From CAYREE01 sp964423225 (GTDB lineage Archaea; Altiarchaeota; Altiarchaeia; IMC4; SCGC-AAA252-I15), in the NCBI GenBank assembly GCA_964423225.1, contig CAYREE010000033.1, forward strand, positions 1-19,384: a stretch of 19,384 bases of DNA. Reading direction: 5' to 3'. A program made the translations under genes and the position numbers. Of the stretch, positions 1 to 6,336 are shown one piece after another; the first letter of the stretch is position 1; every line of letters starts with the position of its first letter. A model generated the notes under the pieces. The model saw nothing but the letters and a program-made list of their open reading frames with translations. It was not told where the DNA came from and did not search any database.

Positions 1-3
1 CAC

Positions 4-19
4 GTTAGGTACTACAAAA
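4..19 (+). repeat. 16-bp direct repeat, left copy
   Basis: The sequence reads GTTAGGYACTACAAAA. It recurs at 1700-1715 in the same orientation with one mismatch (T versus C at the Y). The two copies bracket the comF-dprA pair, and each lies upstream of a gene (80 nt before comF, 37 nt before the 60-aa gene). It could be a shared operator or promoter element, or a trace of insertion of the two-gene cassette. The sequence alone does not decide. Confidence 0.5.
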
Positions 20-50
20 ATTATTGGTAAGGTTTGTTATTTTCGAAATT

Positions 51-60
51 TTATTATATA
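51..60 (+). promoter_or_regulatory. TATA-like box of the comF-dprA operon
   Basis: TTATTATATA lies 39-48 nt upstream of the GTG at 99, so a start site about 25 nt downstream would give a short leader of roughly 20 nt. The surrounding 98 nt are very AT-rich. The assignment rests on archaeal TATA-box spacing only. Confidence 0.35.
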
Positions 61-98
61 TCTTGTATTTTATTTTTTTTGTATCATAGATTTAATTA

Positions 99-788
99 GT
101 GGCTAGGATTAGACGGTTAATGGATACTAAGGGATACCCTGATTTGATTAACAATAAGTATCACAAGAGGGTATATGTTTTTGCTCTAGATAACTATGTT
201 TCTGCGGATTATGTGAATGATCAATTTTCGGAAAATATTAGGTTGTTTAAATGGCGTGGCATGTATCATGATTCCCTTCTTGATAAACTTACGAGTTTGT
301 ATGATTATATTACCGAATCGCGTAATGGGGAAATACAGCCAAAATTCGATTATATGACTATAGTCCCTAACTCGAAGAAAGGAGGGTATAATGGGTTTTT
401 AGATAAATTGGCTAAGGACTTGGGTGATCGAATAGGTTTAGAATATGGGCTTCTGATTGATAGGATTAAGTCTGTAAAATCCCAGAAAGGATTGAGTTTT
501 TCTGAACGTGCTATAAACCAAAAGGGATCCTTGAATGTGTCTGATAAAATCGTAAAAAATAAAAGTATATTGATATTGGATGATATCTGTACTACGGGAT
601 CAACTTTATTGGAATGTCAGAAAGTACTGTATGATTCTGGTGCAAGACAATCAATATATAATCCGATTGCCATGGTCATAGGAACAACAACGCTTCCTAC
701 CGGGATAAATTCAGTGGAAATAAATCCTGAAAATAGTATTTATGATTCGATACAAAAACTAGAAAGCGAGTTAAATCTAAAACAATAA
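99..788 (+). CDS. comF: ComF-like phosphoribosyltransferase
   Basis: A 229-aa type I phosphoribosyltransferase-fold protein. The PRPP-binding loop is at residues 157-169 (ILILDDICTTGST). Upstream, the ComF pattern is visible: VPNSKKGGYN at 89-98, LIDR at 119-122, then SQKGLSFSERAIN at 128-140. Family knowledge: ComF proteins accompany natural transformation and often sit near dprA; their substrate is uncertain. The zinc-binding four-cysteine N-terminus of bacterial ComF is absent and replaced by about 85 unrecognised residues. The GTG at 99 gives the longest form; an in-frame ATG at 120 (residue 8) is an equally plausible start. The gene is followed 6 nt later by dprA, so the two are almost certainly co-transcribed. 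G/T-ending codons dominate its start. Other phosphoribosyltransferases share the loop, but the segment before it favours ComF. Confidence 0.8.
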   Translation: MARIRRLMDTKGYPDLINNKYHKRVYVFALDNYVSADYVNDQFSENIRLFKWRGMYHDSLLDKLTSLYDYITESRNGEIQPKFDYMTIVPNSKKGGYNGFLDKLAKDLGDRIGLEYGLLIDRIKSVKSQKGLSFSERAINQKGSLNVSDKIVKNKSILILDDICTTGSTLLECQKVLYDSGARQSIYNPIAMVIGTTTLPTGINSVEINPENSIYDSIQKLESELNLKQ

Positions 789-794
789 TAAAAA

Positions 795-1700
795 ATGTTC
801 AAGAAAGATGAAATAATAACGGCTTTAATGTTATTGGATATACCTGGTATAGGTCCGGCTAAAATCAAGTCAGTATATGATCAGGGATTATTGTCTGAAA
901 TTATTGGTCTATCGCTTAATGAGCTTAATAAACTTGGGTTATTTAAAGAGGATCAGGCTTCAAGTTTTGTTGATTCTATGGATAAGATTCAATATTATGA
1001 ACAGGAGATTTCAACTTGCAAGTCTGAGGGTATAGAAGTAATAACCTATAGTTCAAGGTTATATCCTAGTCAATTATTTGAAATCTCAAATCCACCCCCA
1101 GTGATTTTCCTGAAGGGTAGATCCTCTCTATTGAATTCTAAAAAAAAAGTGGGAATTGCAGGGAGTAGAAACGCTAATACAGTTGCTAAGGAATGGTGCC
1201 TCTCTGTATCAAAAGAACTGAGTGATTTAGGTTATACGATTATAAGTGGCGGTGCATTAGGTATAGATACTAAAGCGCATGAAGGGGCTTTGATGACTGA
1301 AAATGGAGATACAATATCGGTTGTTGGTGGTGGATTAAACAGGCTGTATCCACCAGAAAATAAAGATTTATTCAAGCAAATCATTGGTAGAGGGCTTCTA
1401 CTATCCGAGCAATTATTAGATAAGCCTCCAAGCAGGTTTGGATTATTAGCAAGAAACAGAATTATTTCAGGTCTAAGTGACTTTTGCATCATTGTTGCTA
1501 GTGACATTAAAGGAGGTGCGATGTCTTTTTCTAAAAATGCATTATCTCAAGATAAAAAAATATTTGTCCCAAAAGACAATGGAAACATTCTACCCCATAA
1601 CGGGATAAAAAAAATAGTAAAAGAGAAAAAAGCAATTGACATAGAAAAACTATCAGATATATTTGAAAAACAACTCCAGACAAAACTATCCAACAATTAG
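795..1700 (+). CDS. dprA: DNA-processing protein DprA (Smf)
   Basis: A 301-aa DprA homologue. In bacteria DprA binds incoming single-stranded DNA and loads the recombinase. A helix-hairpin-helix lies near residues 10-30 (DIPGIGPAKIKSVY). The Rossmann-like SLOG/DprA core covers about 116-265 and carries GSR at 123-125, SGGALGIDTKAHEGAL at 151-166, GGGLNRLYP at 178-186, SEQ at 204-206 and RNRIISGLS at 220-228. The usual 'GsL.TA..A' segment is GAMSFSKNAL (241-250), so it is diverged. The C-terminal winged helix found in many DprA proteins is missing; the protein ends soon after the core. The start codon is 6 nt after comF, with no clear ribosome-binding site. Codons at the 3' end are strongly A/C-ending (only 12 of the last 50 end in G or T), unlike the start of the operon. 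Neighbouring comF supports a DNA-uptake role, though SLOG proteins also occur in defence systems. Confidence 0.9.
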   Translation: MFKKDEIITALMLLDIPGIGPAKIKSVYDQGLLSEIIGLSLNELNKLGLFKEDQASSFVDSMDKIQYYEQEISTCKSEGIEVITYSSRLYPSQLFEISNPPPVIFLKGRSSLLNSKKKVGIAGSRNANTVAKEWCLSVSKELSDLGYTIISGGALGIDTKAHEGALMTENGDTISVVGGGLNRLYPPENKDLFKQIIGRGLLLSEQLLDKPPSRFGLLARNRIISGLSDFCIIVASDIKGGAMSFSKNALSQDKKIFVPKDNGNILPHNGIKKIVKEKKAIDIEKLSDIFEKQLQTKLSNN

Positions 1701-1715
1701 TTAGGCACTACAAAA
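1700..1715 (+). repeat. 16-bp direct repeat, right copy
   Basis: Second copy of GTTAGGYACTACAAAA, beginning on the last base of the dprA stop codon. See the copy at 4-19. Its position directly at the 3' end of dprA fits either a cassette boundary or a regulatory element for the next gene. Confidence 0.5.
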
Positions 1716-1751
1716 TCTTTTAACTATCAGATCATATTATTATCCCATAGC

Positions 1752-1934
1752 ATGGATTTCTCACGATTATCTAAAATCGGATCTGCATATGCTCGTGCCG
1801 TAGTCGACTTATGGGAGAACGCTCCCGAACACGAGAAAAAACGACTAGAAAGAAACGGGTTAACAAAGGATGATGTAGAAAGATTTAAAGGAATCCTAAT
1901 CAAAAACAAACCAGCATTATATAATCTTGAATAA
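1752..1934 (+). CDS. Small helical protein of unknown function (60 aa)
   Basis: I do not recognise this protein. It is 60 aa, highly charged and probably all-helical, with two helical stretches around residues 5-36 (ending EHEKKRLERN) and 38-55 (LTKDDVERFKGIL). The LTKDDVERF segment resembles the helix start of many small DNA-binding or adaptor proteins, but no family can be named. It has no signal peptide or membrane segment. It sits between dprA and the nuclease-like gene, all on the same strand, and may share a transcript with the latter, which starts 33 nt later. The 89-aa minus-strand frame over the same bases is less protein-like and I treat it as a shadow. Confidence 0.55.
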   Translation: MDFSRLSKIGSAYARAVVDLWENAPEHEKKRLERNGLTKDDVERFKGILIKNKPALYNLE

Positions 1935-1967
1935 ATCATCAACGATTTAATAACTAGATGGACTATC

Positions 1968-3074
1968 ATGGTTGATTTAGATTTCACTCCTAACAAAACG
2001 GTAAGGAGTATAGCTAATATATTTTATAAATCATACTCTGAGAAACCCATAATAGAGGGTAATGCATCTTATCTTTTTTTACCTGTTCCTGGGCCTGATC
2101 CCTTTATGTTGGGTGAGGATGCTCTTCGAAATATTCGTAAACTTGTTTCTGGTAGTAAGAAACCCTCAAAGAATTACCATCTCGATAAAGAGTACTGGAT
2201 TAAATATTATCTCAAACATAACGGATTGAAATATGGTATACACGTAAAGGATGATTTGGATAAGAAAGAATATCAGATGAAATTTAGGGGTGATCTTCTA
2301 GTTGAATATAAAAAGAGGAAGTTAGTGTTAGAGATAGAAACAGATTTGAAAAACTTTATAAAACACGGACACTCTACTTGTGGTAAAAAGGGATGGAAGG
2401 ATATTTCAAGCATTGATGTGATATTCACTCTATCCGACAACGACAATATTCAGGATAAATTGGATGTGCCTGTGATATTCGCAGACTTAAAACATTTTAA
2501 TGAATGGTATAATCAAGTCCGAGAAGTACGAGACTATAAGGACACATTATTCTGGTCACTAATCGATTCCCTCAGAAAAGTAATATTTCCCAAAGGATTA
2601 TATAATCCAGAATCCAGTGAGATGATATTCATAAAGAATACAGCTTCTCAAAAAATCTACTGGATAGCTTTTGATGTAATATTCAATAACAAAATCAAAT
2701 CAAAGGAATCATTTCAAGACCTAGTAGAAAAAGCGAAAAAGAAGATAGATAAAATCAGCTTAAAATACAATGGAATATATGGCAGAAAATGTAATTGCGG
2801 ATCAAATGCTTTACTCTATGGACACAACGAACATATGTATGGGATAGAAGAGGATAGTACTGAAGGTGAGATAGCGGAAATAATGGCTGCTGAGATGGGA
2901 GGCGAGTTTGAGGAAGGAGTTCATGGAGTCGAATCCTGTACAAGAACGCCTAGAGACCCTGGAGCAGGAGTATCAGAGTTTTGTGGAGTCTATCATCTTC
3001 GCTGGCAAGAAGTCGGTCTACCAGGCATTGCAGAACCTGAAGGAGATCTAAATCTCCTTCACACCTTCTTATGA
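1968..3074 (+). CDS. Unknown protein with a weak PD-(D/E)XK-like core; 3' end suspect
   Basis: A 368-aa open frame without a recognised family. Residues 107-125 (FRGDLLVEY, then KLVLEIETD) resemble the strand-D-strand-ExE core seen in archaeal nuclease-like proteins of the PD-(D/E)XK type. D109, E122 and E124 would be the acidic residues; the usual lysine is not evident. A CNCG motif occurs at 275-278. No membrane segment is present. Residues up to about 305 use AT-rich codons like the genes upstream. From about residue 318 the translation turns into an unlikely Gly/Pro/Cys-rich sequence, while another frame over the same bases encodes a convincing small protein (2923-3051). The true C-terminus was therefore probably lost or displaced at a junction near 2870-2920. 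The nuclease idea is inference; the protein is likely real up to the junction. Confidence 0.6.
   Translation: MVDLDFTPNKTVRSIANIFYKSYSEKPIIEGNASYLFLPVPGPDPFMLGEDALRNIRKLVSGSKKPSKNYHLDKEYWIKYYLKHNGLKYGIHVKDDLDKKEYQMKFRGDLLVEYKKRKLVLEIETDLKNFIKHGHSTCGKKGWKDISSIDVIFTLSDNDNIQDKLDVPVIFADLKHFNEWYNQVREVRDYKDTLFWSLIDSLRKVIFPKGLYNPESSEMIFIKNTASQKIYWIAFDVIFNNKIKSKESFQDLVEKAKKKIDKISLKYNGIYGRKCNCGSNALLYGHNEHMYGIEEDSTEGEIAEIMAAEMGGEFEEGVHGVESCTRTPRDPGAGVSEFCGVYHLRWQEVGLPGIAEPEGDLNLLHTFL
2923..3051 (+). CDS. Small helical protein (42 aa), hidden in another frame
   Basis: The ATG at 2923 opens a 42-codon frame ending in TAA at 3049-3051. It encodes a charged helical peptide beginning MESNPVQERLETLEQEYQSF, with a heptad-like pattern (L, L, Y, F spaced 3-4 residues apart) and a basic second half (AGKKSVYQALQNLKEI). 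A purine-rich ribosome-binding site (GAGGAAGGAG, 2910-2919) ends 3 nt before the start. An in-frame stop at 2881 rules out a longer version. It overlaps the tail of the preceding frame, which looks non-coding here. It lies 19 nt before a zinc-ribbon gene and probably belongs to the replication module downstream. The function is unknown; small coiled-coil proteins like this are common in plasmid and virus early regions. Confidence 0.55.
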   Translation: MESNPVQERLETLEQEYQSFVESIIFAGKKSVYQALQNLKEI

Positions 3075-3250
3075 TGGACTCCGATTATGTGAGGTTATGG
3101 GATGAATCATGCCCCCACTGCAAGAACAATAATGTCGAGTACGTGGAGGATGATACCGCCTACAATGAAGAATGGATTTGCCATGGATGCGGGCAGAAAT
3201 ATTATATCCTACTTGTTCACGTGCAGCCTACACTACCACAAAGCATATAA
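3071..3250 (+). CDS. Small zinc-ribbon protein (59 aa)
   Basis: A 59-aa frame with two CxxC knuckles, CPHC at residues 14-17 and CHGC at 37-40, spaced as in a one-zinc ribbon. The first half is acidic, and the C-terminus continues in beta-like sequence (QKYYILLVHV, 42-51). Such proteins bind nucleic acid or act as partners of larger enzymes, and they are frequent in archaeal plasmids and viruses. Either ATG (3071 or 3074) could start it; the 42-aa gene lies 19 nt upstream. Its last codons overlap the first unit of a perfect 15-bp tandem repeat that precedes the ATPase gene. The knuckle spacing and clean frame make it more credible than the longer overlapping frames on the same strand. Confidence 0.65.
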   Translation: MMDSDYVRLWDESCPHCKNNNVEYVEDDTAYNEEWICHGCGQKYYILLVHVQPTLPQSI

Positions 3251-3276
3251 ATATATATGCAATAAATATATATGCA
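3247..3276 (+). promoter_or_regulatory. Perfect 15-bp tandem repeat with TATA-like boxes before the ATPase gene
   Basis: ATAAATATATATGCA occurs twice head to tail (3247-3261 and 3262-3276) with no mismatch. Each unit contains a TATA-like core. The core of the second unit is centred about 27 nt before the ATG at 3295, which fits a leaderless archaeal transcript and agrees with the absence of a ribbon-binding (Shine-Dalgarno) sequence there. The duplicated unit could also be an operator or replication iteron. Confidence 0.55.
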
Positions 3277-3294
3277 ATTTTGGGTTTATGTAAA

Positions 3295-4482
3295 ATGAGA
3301 TACTCGTTAAAACCGGTTTCAGGACGCGATTTCATAGACCGCAAGGAGACTGTAGACGCGATTGTAGGGGACATGGCGTCTGAAGACCTGGTAGGCTATG
3401 TATTGCACGGCGTCCGCAGGATGGGTAAGACAAGCATTATCCTAGAGGCATGCAATCGGATGCGGTTGCGCCCCGATACCGTGCCAGTCTACATCTCGGC
3501 ATGGGAGCGTAAGACCAGTGTGGAACACTTCGCCAAAGAACTAGGCATGGAGATAATCCATGCATACAGTAAACGCCTGGACATCGAAGACAAACTGAAG
3601 GACAAGGTACACAACATCCTAGCCGAACTCAAGAACCTGAGGCTCGGGACAAGACTCTATGACGACCTGGAATACTTCATAGCACTCGACTGGCGGGAAG
3701 AAGACGGCTTCAAGACATTTGAAAAAGCATTGAATCTAGGCGACGAACTAGCCCATAAATACAAGACCAAGACCATACTATGCATAGACGAATTCCCCAG
3801 CCTAATGGACTTGACAGACAACAACCGAAAGGTGGGTGACGCACTAATAGCATTCATACGCACAAGATACGAGCAATTATCACACACAAAACTAATAGTC
3901 ACCGGAAGCATAAAACACACCCTCGACCTCTGCGTCTTCGAGCCCGCAAGCCCCTTCTTCCAACAGTTAAAAAACCTCAGGATAGAGCCAATGCAAGACA
4001 AATACATCGAAAAAATCATCACCGCCAACAACCCCAAAACCAAGTTCGAAAAACAGGCACTACAATACCTCGTCAAATACACTGCAGGCATACCCCTATA
4101 CGCACAGGCAATAGGACAGGAACTACAGAAAACCAAGGGAAAAATAAGCCATAAGACCGCCAAAGACGCGATAGACTCCTTCATGTCAAACACAGGCCAC
4201 ATACTATATACCAGCACACTGGAGCAGCTGACCGAGACAGAACGGAGCATACTCGTATTACTGAGCAACGATGTGGGAAAAGCGGGCGAGATAAGCAAAC
4301 ACATACAGAACACGTCAAGCTACACCAACGTCTATATCAGATATCTACTGGATAAGGGACTTATCAAACGCGTAGACAGGGGAGAATACGAGCACACAGA
4401 CCCGATATTCAAACAATGGCTCCAAGGACAAGAAAACATAGGACGGATAATACGCGCTGAAATCAAGGATAATCCTAAATAA
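3295..4482 (+). CDS. Archaeal-type P-loop ATPase with C-terminal winged helix
   Basis: A 395-aa ATPase of the archaeal ATPase_2 (PF01637-like) group, related to Orc1/Cdc6 and STAND ATPases. It has Walker A at residues 39-47 (GVRRMGKTS), Walker B at 161-166 (ILCIDE) and a sensor-1-like TGS at 203-205. A probable winged helix spans about 312-376 (LTETERSILVLL, then a YLLDKGLIKR recognition helix and wing). The N-terminal FIDR-type segment (13-16) is typical of the group. I chose ATG 3295 because the Walker-proximal N-terminus starts there and a TATA-like repeat lies at the right distance; longer starts would run through the zinc-ribbon gene in another frame. Together with the YopX-like and primase genes it forms a replication-type module. 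It could act as replication initiator or loader, or as a regulator; family members have varied roles. Confidence 0.8.
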   Translation: MRYSLKPVSGRDFIDRKETVDAIVGDMASEDLVGYVLHGVRRMGKTSIILEACNRMRLRPDTVPVYISAWERKTSVEHFAKELGMEIIHAYSKRLDIEDKLKDKVHNILAELKNLRLGTRLYDDLEYFIALDWREEDGFKTFEKALNLGDELAHKYKTKTILCIDEFPSLMDLTDNNRKVGDALIAFIRTRYEQLSHTKLIVTGSIKHTLDLCVFEPASPFFQQLKNLRIEPMQDKYIEKIITANNPKTKFEKQALQYLVKYTAGIPLYAQAIGQELQKTKGKISHKTAKDAIDSFMSNTGHILYTSTLEQLTETERSILVLLSNDVGKAGEISKHIQNTSSYTNVYIRYLLDKGLIKRVDRGEYEHTDPIFKQWLQGQENIGRIIRAEIKDNPK

Positions 4483-4508
4483 CACATCCTTCCTAAAAAT
4501 ATACTATT

Positions 4509-4946
4509 ATGGGCGATAAACCAGGCTGGCACCTGTATTACAAAGGCAACCATGGAAAAAACGTCAATCATTATCCCCTAGACGAGTACTTGGGCAGCGT
4601 ATTCGACAACTGGGTTGAATGGCCCGATATGGGGGAGATGAGGGAGGTTGTTTCTCAGCGGATTGATTTAAGGAAGGATTTGTTTGAGGGTGATATTGTG
4701 GAGGTTGCGCCGGCTAAGGGTTTTAAGCCGAGGGTAAAGCGTTTTTCCGGGAACAGGTTTGATTTTTACTGGATTCACCAGGATGAACGGGATGAGAGGA
4801 AGAAGTATCTCGCACACTCCTATGTGAACCAGGGAGTGGATGGTAGACCCCAGTTCAGGGTGGTAGTGGAGGCTAATATTATTGCCGGCAGCCGGGTCTT
4901 TCAGAATCCGAGAAAGGGGAGTGAAGACATATATCAGAGACAATGA
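4509..4946 (+). CDS. YopX-like small protein of the replication module
   Basis: A 145-aa protein. Residues 52-65 (IDLRKDLFEGDIVE) match the 'DkngkeIyEGDIV' signature of YopX-type phage and plasmid proteins. The C-terminal ANIIAGSRVFQNP (122-134) matches the family's 'vIGNiyenP' ending. The family's function is not established. It starts 26 nt after the ATPase gene, and its last four bases (ATGA) overlap the primase start, so the two are translationally coupled. Odd feature: codon use switches abruptly at residue 41. Of the 30 codons from residue 41 on, 29 end in G or T, against 10 of the 28 just before. The family assignment rests on these two motifs only. Confidence 0.6.
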   Translation: MGDKPGWHLYYKGNHGKNVNHYPLDEYLGSVFDNWVEWPDMGEMREVVSQRIDLRKDLFEGDIVEVAPAKGFKPRVKRFSGNRFDFYWIHQDERDERKKYLAHSYVNQGVDGRPQFRVVVEANIIAGSRVFQNPRKGSEDIYQRQ

Positions 4947-6166
4947 AAATAGAGTATCTAGGCGAATTGAACCGGCTAAACCACTTGTTCTGCGACGAGG
5001 CGGTCTCTGTCCGACCCCAGATCCTCAAGACGCCGCATACTTTAAACAAGAAAAGGCAGGTAGACCACTATTATGGTAAAGACTTGTATGAGGTCCCGGA
5101 CATCACACCTGACCTGGCATTGCACAGGCAGCTTAGGAACCGGGATGGTCATACAATGCTTTTTCCAGTCGACATCGACTACTATGGTGCAGACCCGGTA
5201 TATAAAACCTTGGAGGCGGCGGACCGTATCAGGCAGAGTTTTCCAAAGCATACGTTCGATAAGTTCAGCGGCAACCGGGGAGTCCACATGATCTGCCTGA
5301 TAGACAATGAATCCAGGAAGTGGCGGGATCATTGGGAGGAACGCAGCCAGTTCTTCGATCCTAAGGTGAAGATATTGGAGAAGGAGTTGGAGAAACTATC
5401 GGGAATACACAAGACACGAGCCCAGGAGAAGATTAGGGATCTCAGGGAACAGTCATTCTACCATTATCTCAAGTATGTAGCATATGGTATAGCGAAACAT
5501 ACTGGGGGCGGATTCACGGTCAGGCAGACCGAAGCCAAAAACAAGGATCTGATGTGGCTGGACGTCAGCATACGGAAAGACAAACACATCCGCGGACTAT
5601 GCGTGAATCCAAACAGCGGGCTACATCCATTATACAGTGTGCCTATAGACGTCCAACGCGAGGACGCAGACACGATCCTTGAGAAAGCTCAACTCAAAGC
5701 CCCCATGAACGTCAAGAAAATCAGAATACCAGAGTTTGACTTCTATGGTCTCGCAGACCCCAAAGACCAGATCACCGAGGAATCCGGACCCGTGGACGAG
5801 AAAGCATTCCTCGAGACAGTGAAGACGGGAGGCAGGCAAGTAAAAGGGAGGATATCACCCGAAGACTTCAATCCATGCATAAAGAAGATCCTAAGCATGC
5901 GGACACCCGACAACAAGCCAAACCATATGCAAATGTTCTTATTGACTGCGTATCTTCATCGAAAAGGGTACCCCTCGGAAGACATATTATGCTATATACG
6001 ACAGATTTTTGGGGAAGAATACGATGAAACCACTGCCAGTAGCCAGGTGAAAGCCATCACCGGTAAAAACTACGCATACCCCAAATGCAAAAAAATCCGG
6101 GACGAATACGAAGCATGCATCGGACCGGAATGCAGGTGGTATGGGAAAAACTTTGGAAGAGAATAA
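4943..6166 (+). CDS. Archaeo-eukaryotic primase with PriS-like catalytic and PriL-like Fe-S domains
   Basis: A 407-aa single-chain primase or primase-polymerase. The N-terminal AEP catalytic domain shows the metal-binding DID at 77-79 (in FPVDIDYYG), motif II SGNRGVH at 109-115, and a third motif LDVSIRKDKHIRG at 206-218. That third motif parallels the 'D.qVT.D..RLIR' segment of PriS and is followed by SGLHP. The C-terminal part (about 305-400) resembles the Fe-S domain of PriL, with cysteines C312, C382, C392 and C397 and the helical segment HMQMFLLTAYLHRKGY (328-343). Family knowledge: fused PriS-PriL-type enzymes occur on plasmids such as pTN2 (PolpTN2) and in Nanoarchaeum. It is overlapped by the YopX-like gene (ATGA). 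With the ATPase it makes a plausible self-replication module of a plasmid or virus-like element; a chromosomal reduced primase is the alternative. Confidence 0.85.
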   Translation: MKIEYLGELNRLNHLFCDEAVSVRPQILKTPHTLNKKRQVDHYYGKDLYEVPDITPDLALHRQLRNRDGHTMLFPVDIDYYGADPVYKTLEAADRIRQSFPKHTFDKFSGNRGVHMICLIDNESRKWRDHWEERSQFFDPKVKILEKELEKLSGIHKTRAQEKIRDLREQSFYHYLKYVAYGIAKHTGGGFTVRQTEAKNKDLMWLDVSIRKDKHIRGLCVNPNSGLHPLYSVPIDVQREDADTILEKAQLKAPMNVKKIRIPEFDFYGLADPKDQITEESGPVDEKAFLETVKTGGRQVKGRISPEDFNPCIKKILSMRTPDNKPNHMQMFLLTAYLHRKGYPSEDILCYIRQIFGEEYDETTASSQVKAITGKNYAYPKCKKIRDEYEACIGPECRWYGKNFGRE

Positions 6167-6249
6167 GGATTATTTTAAAGTATTCATTCACATACCTTTA
6201 ACAGGTGGTTGTTAGTGTTTGTCTGGCTGAATCTTGATCAGTCATACGT

Positions 6250-6263
6250 GAAAAATATTTTTC
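6250..6263. promoter_or_regulatory. 14-bp perfect palindrome
   Basis: GAAAAATATTTTTC reads the same on both strands and lies 21 nt before the TATA-like box of the surface operon. It is a candidate operator, though AT-rich palindromes of this size also arise by chance. Confidence 0.35.
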
Positions 6264-6283
6264 TACCACTCAACCACACTCGA

Positions 6284-6290
6284 CTTATAA
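6284..6290 (+). promoter_or_regulatory. TATA-like box of the surface/toxin operon
   Basis: CTTATAA lies 47-53 nt before the ATG at 6337. A start site about 25 nt downstream (near 6312) would leave a short leader containing the GGAGG at 6320-6324, which is consistent. Confidence 0.35.
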
Positions 6291-6336
6291 CACTTATTCT
6301 ATTATCTTGTTTTGCTACTGGAGGATGCAAGTTAAA

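Larger units (their letters stand above)
6167..6336 (+). other. 170-bp intergenic region before the surface/toxin operon
   Basis: No gene seen. It holds GTGGTTG at 6205-6211 and its inverted copy CAACCAC at 6271-6277. It also holds a perfect 14-bp palindrome (6250-6263), a TATA-like box (6284-6290) and a Shine-Dalgarno sequence GGAGG (6320-6324). This is the only sizeable gap before a 10.5-kb gene run, so it is the likely promoter and control region for the Rhs operon. Confidence 0.6.

Noticed and set aside
2..8. ACGTTAG shared by the window start and the 3' end of the transglutaminase-like gene, tested as an att pair
   Set aside because: Only 7 nt match and flanking bases differ; expected by chance in 19 kb.
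1727..1996. 89-aa minus-strand frame
   Set aside because: No recognisable motif and no plausible start signals; it lies opposite the 60-aa plus-strand gene, which has better codon use and direction.
2876..2900. AATAATGG and ATGGGAG shared with 17678-17690, tested as element ends
   Set aside because: Short, non-contiguous matches that do not extend; no convincing direct repeat joins the two suspected borders.
3102..3293. 63-aa plus-strand frame, and the 41-residue extension of the ATPase frame back to 3172
   Set aside because: Both run through the zinc-ribbon gene in another frame and the TATA-like repeat; the sequences are low-quality and the ATPase family starts near 3295.
3657..4313. 218-aa open frame on the minus strand opposite the ATPase gene
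   Set aside because: It is Ser/Cys/Leu-rich without motifs and mirrors a gene with clear Walker motifs; the C/A-rich coding strand keeps the opposite frame open.
6167..6336. Possible tRNA or small RNA gene in the intergenic region
   Set aside because: No cloverleaf, no CCA end and no T-arm motif; only promoter-like and palindromic elements are visible.
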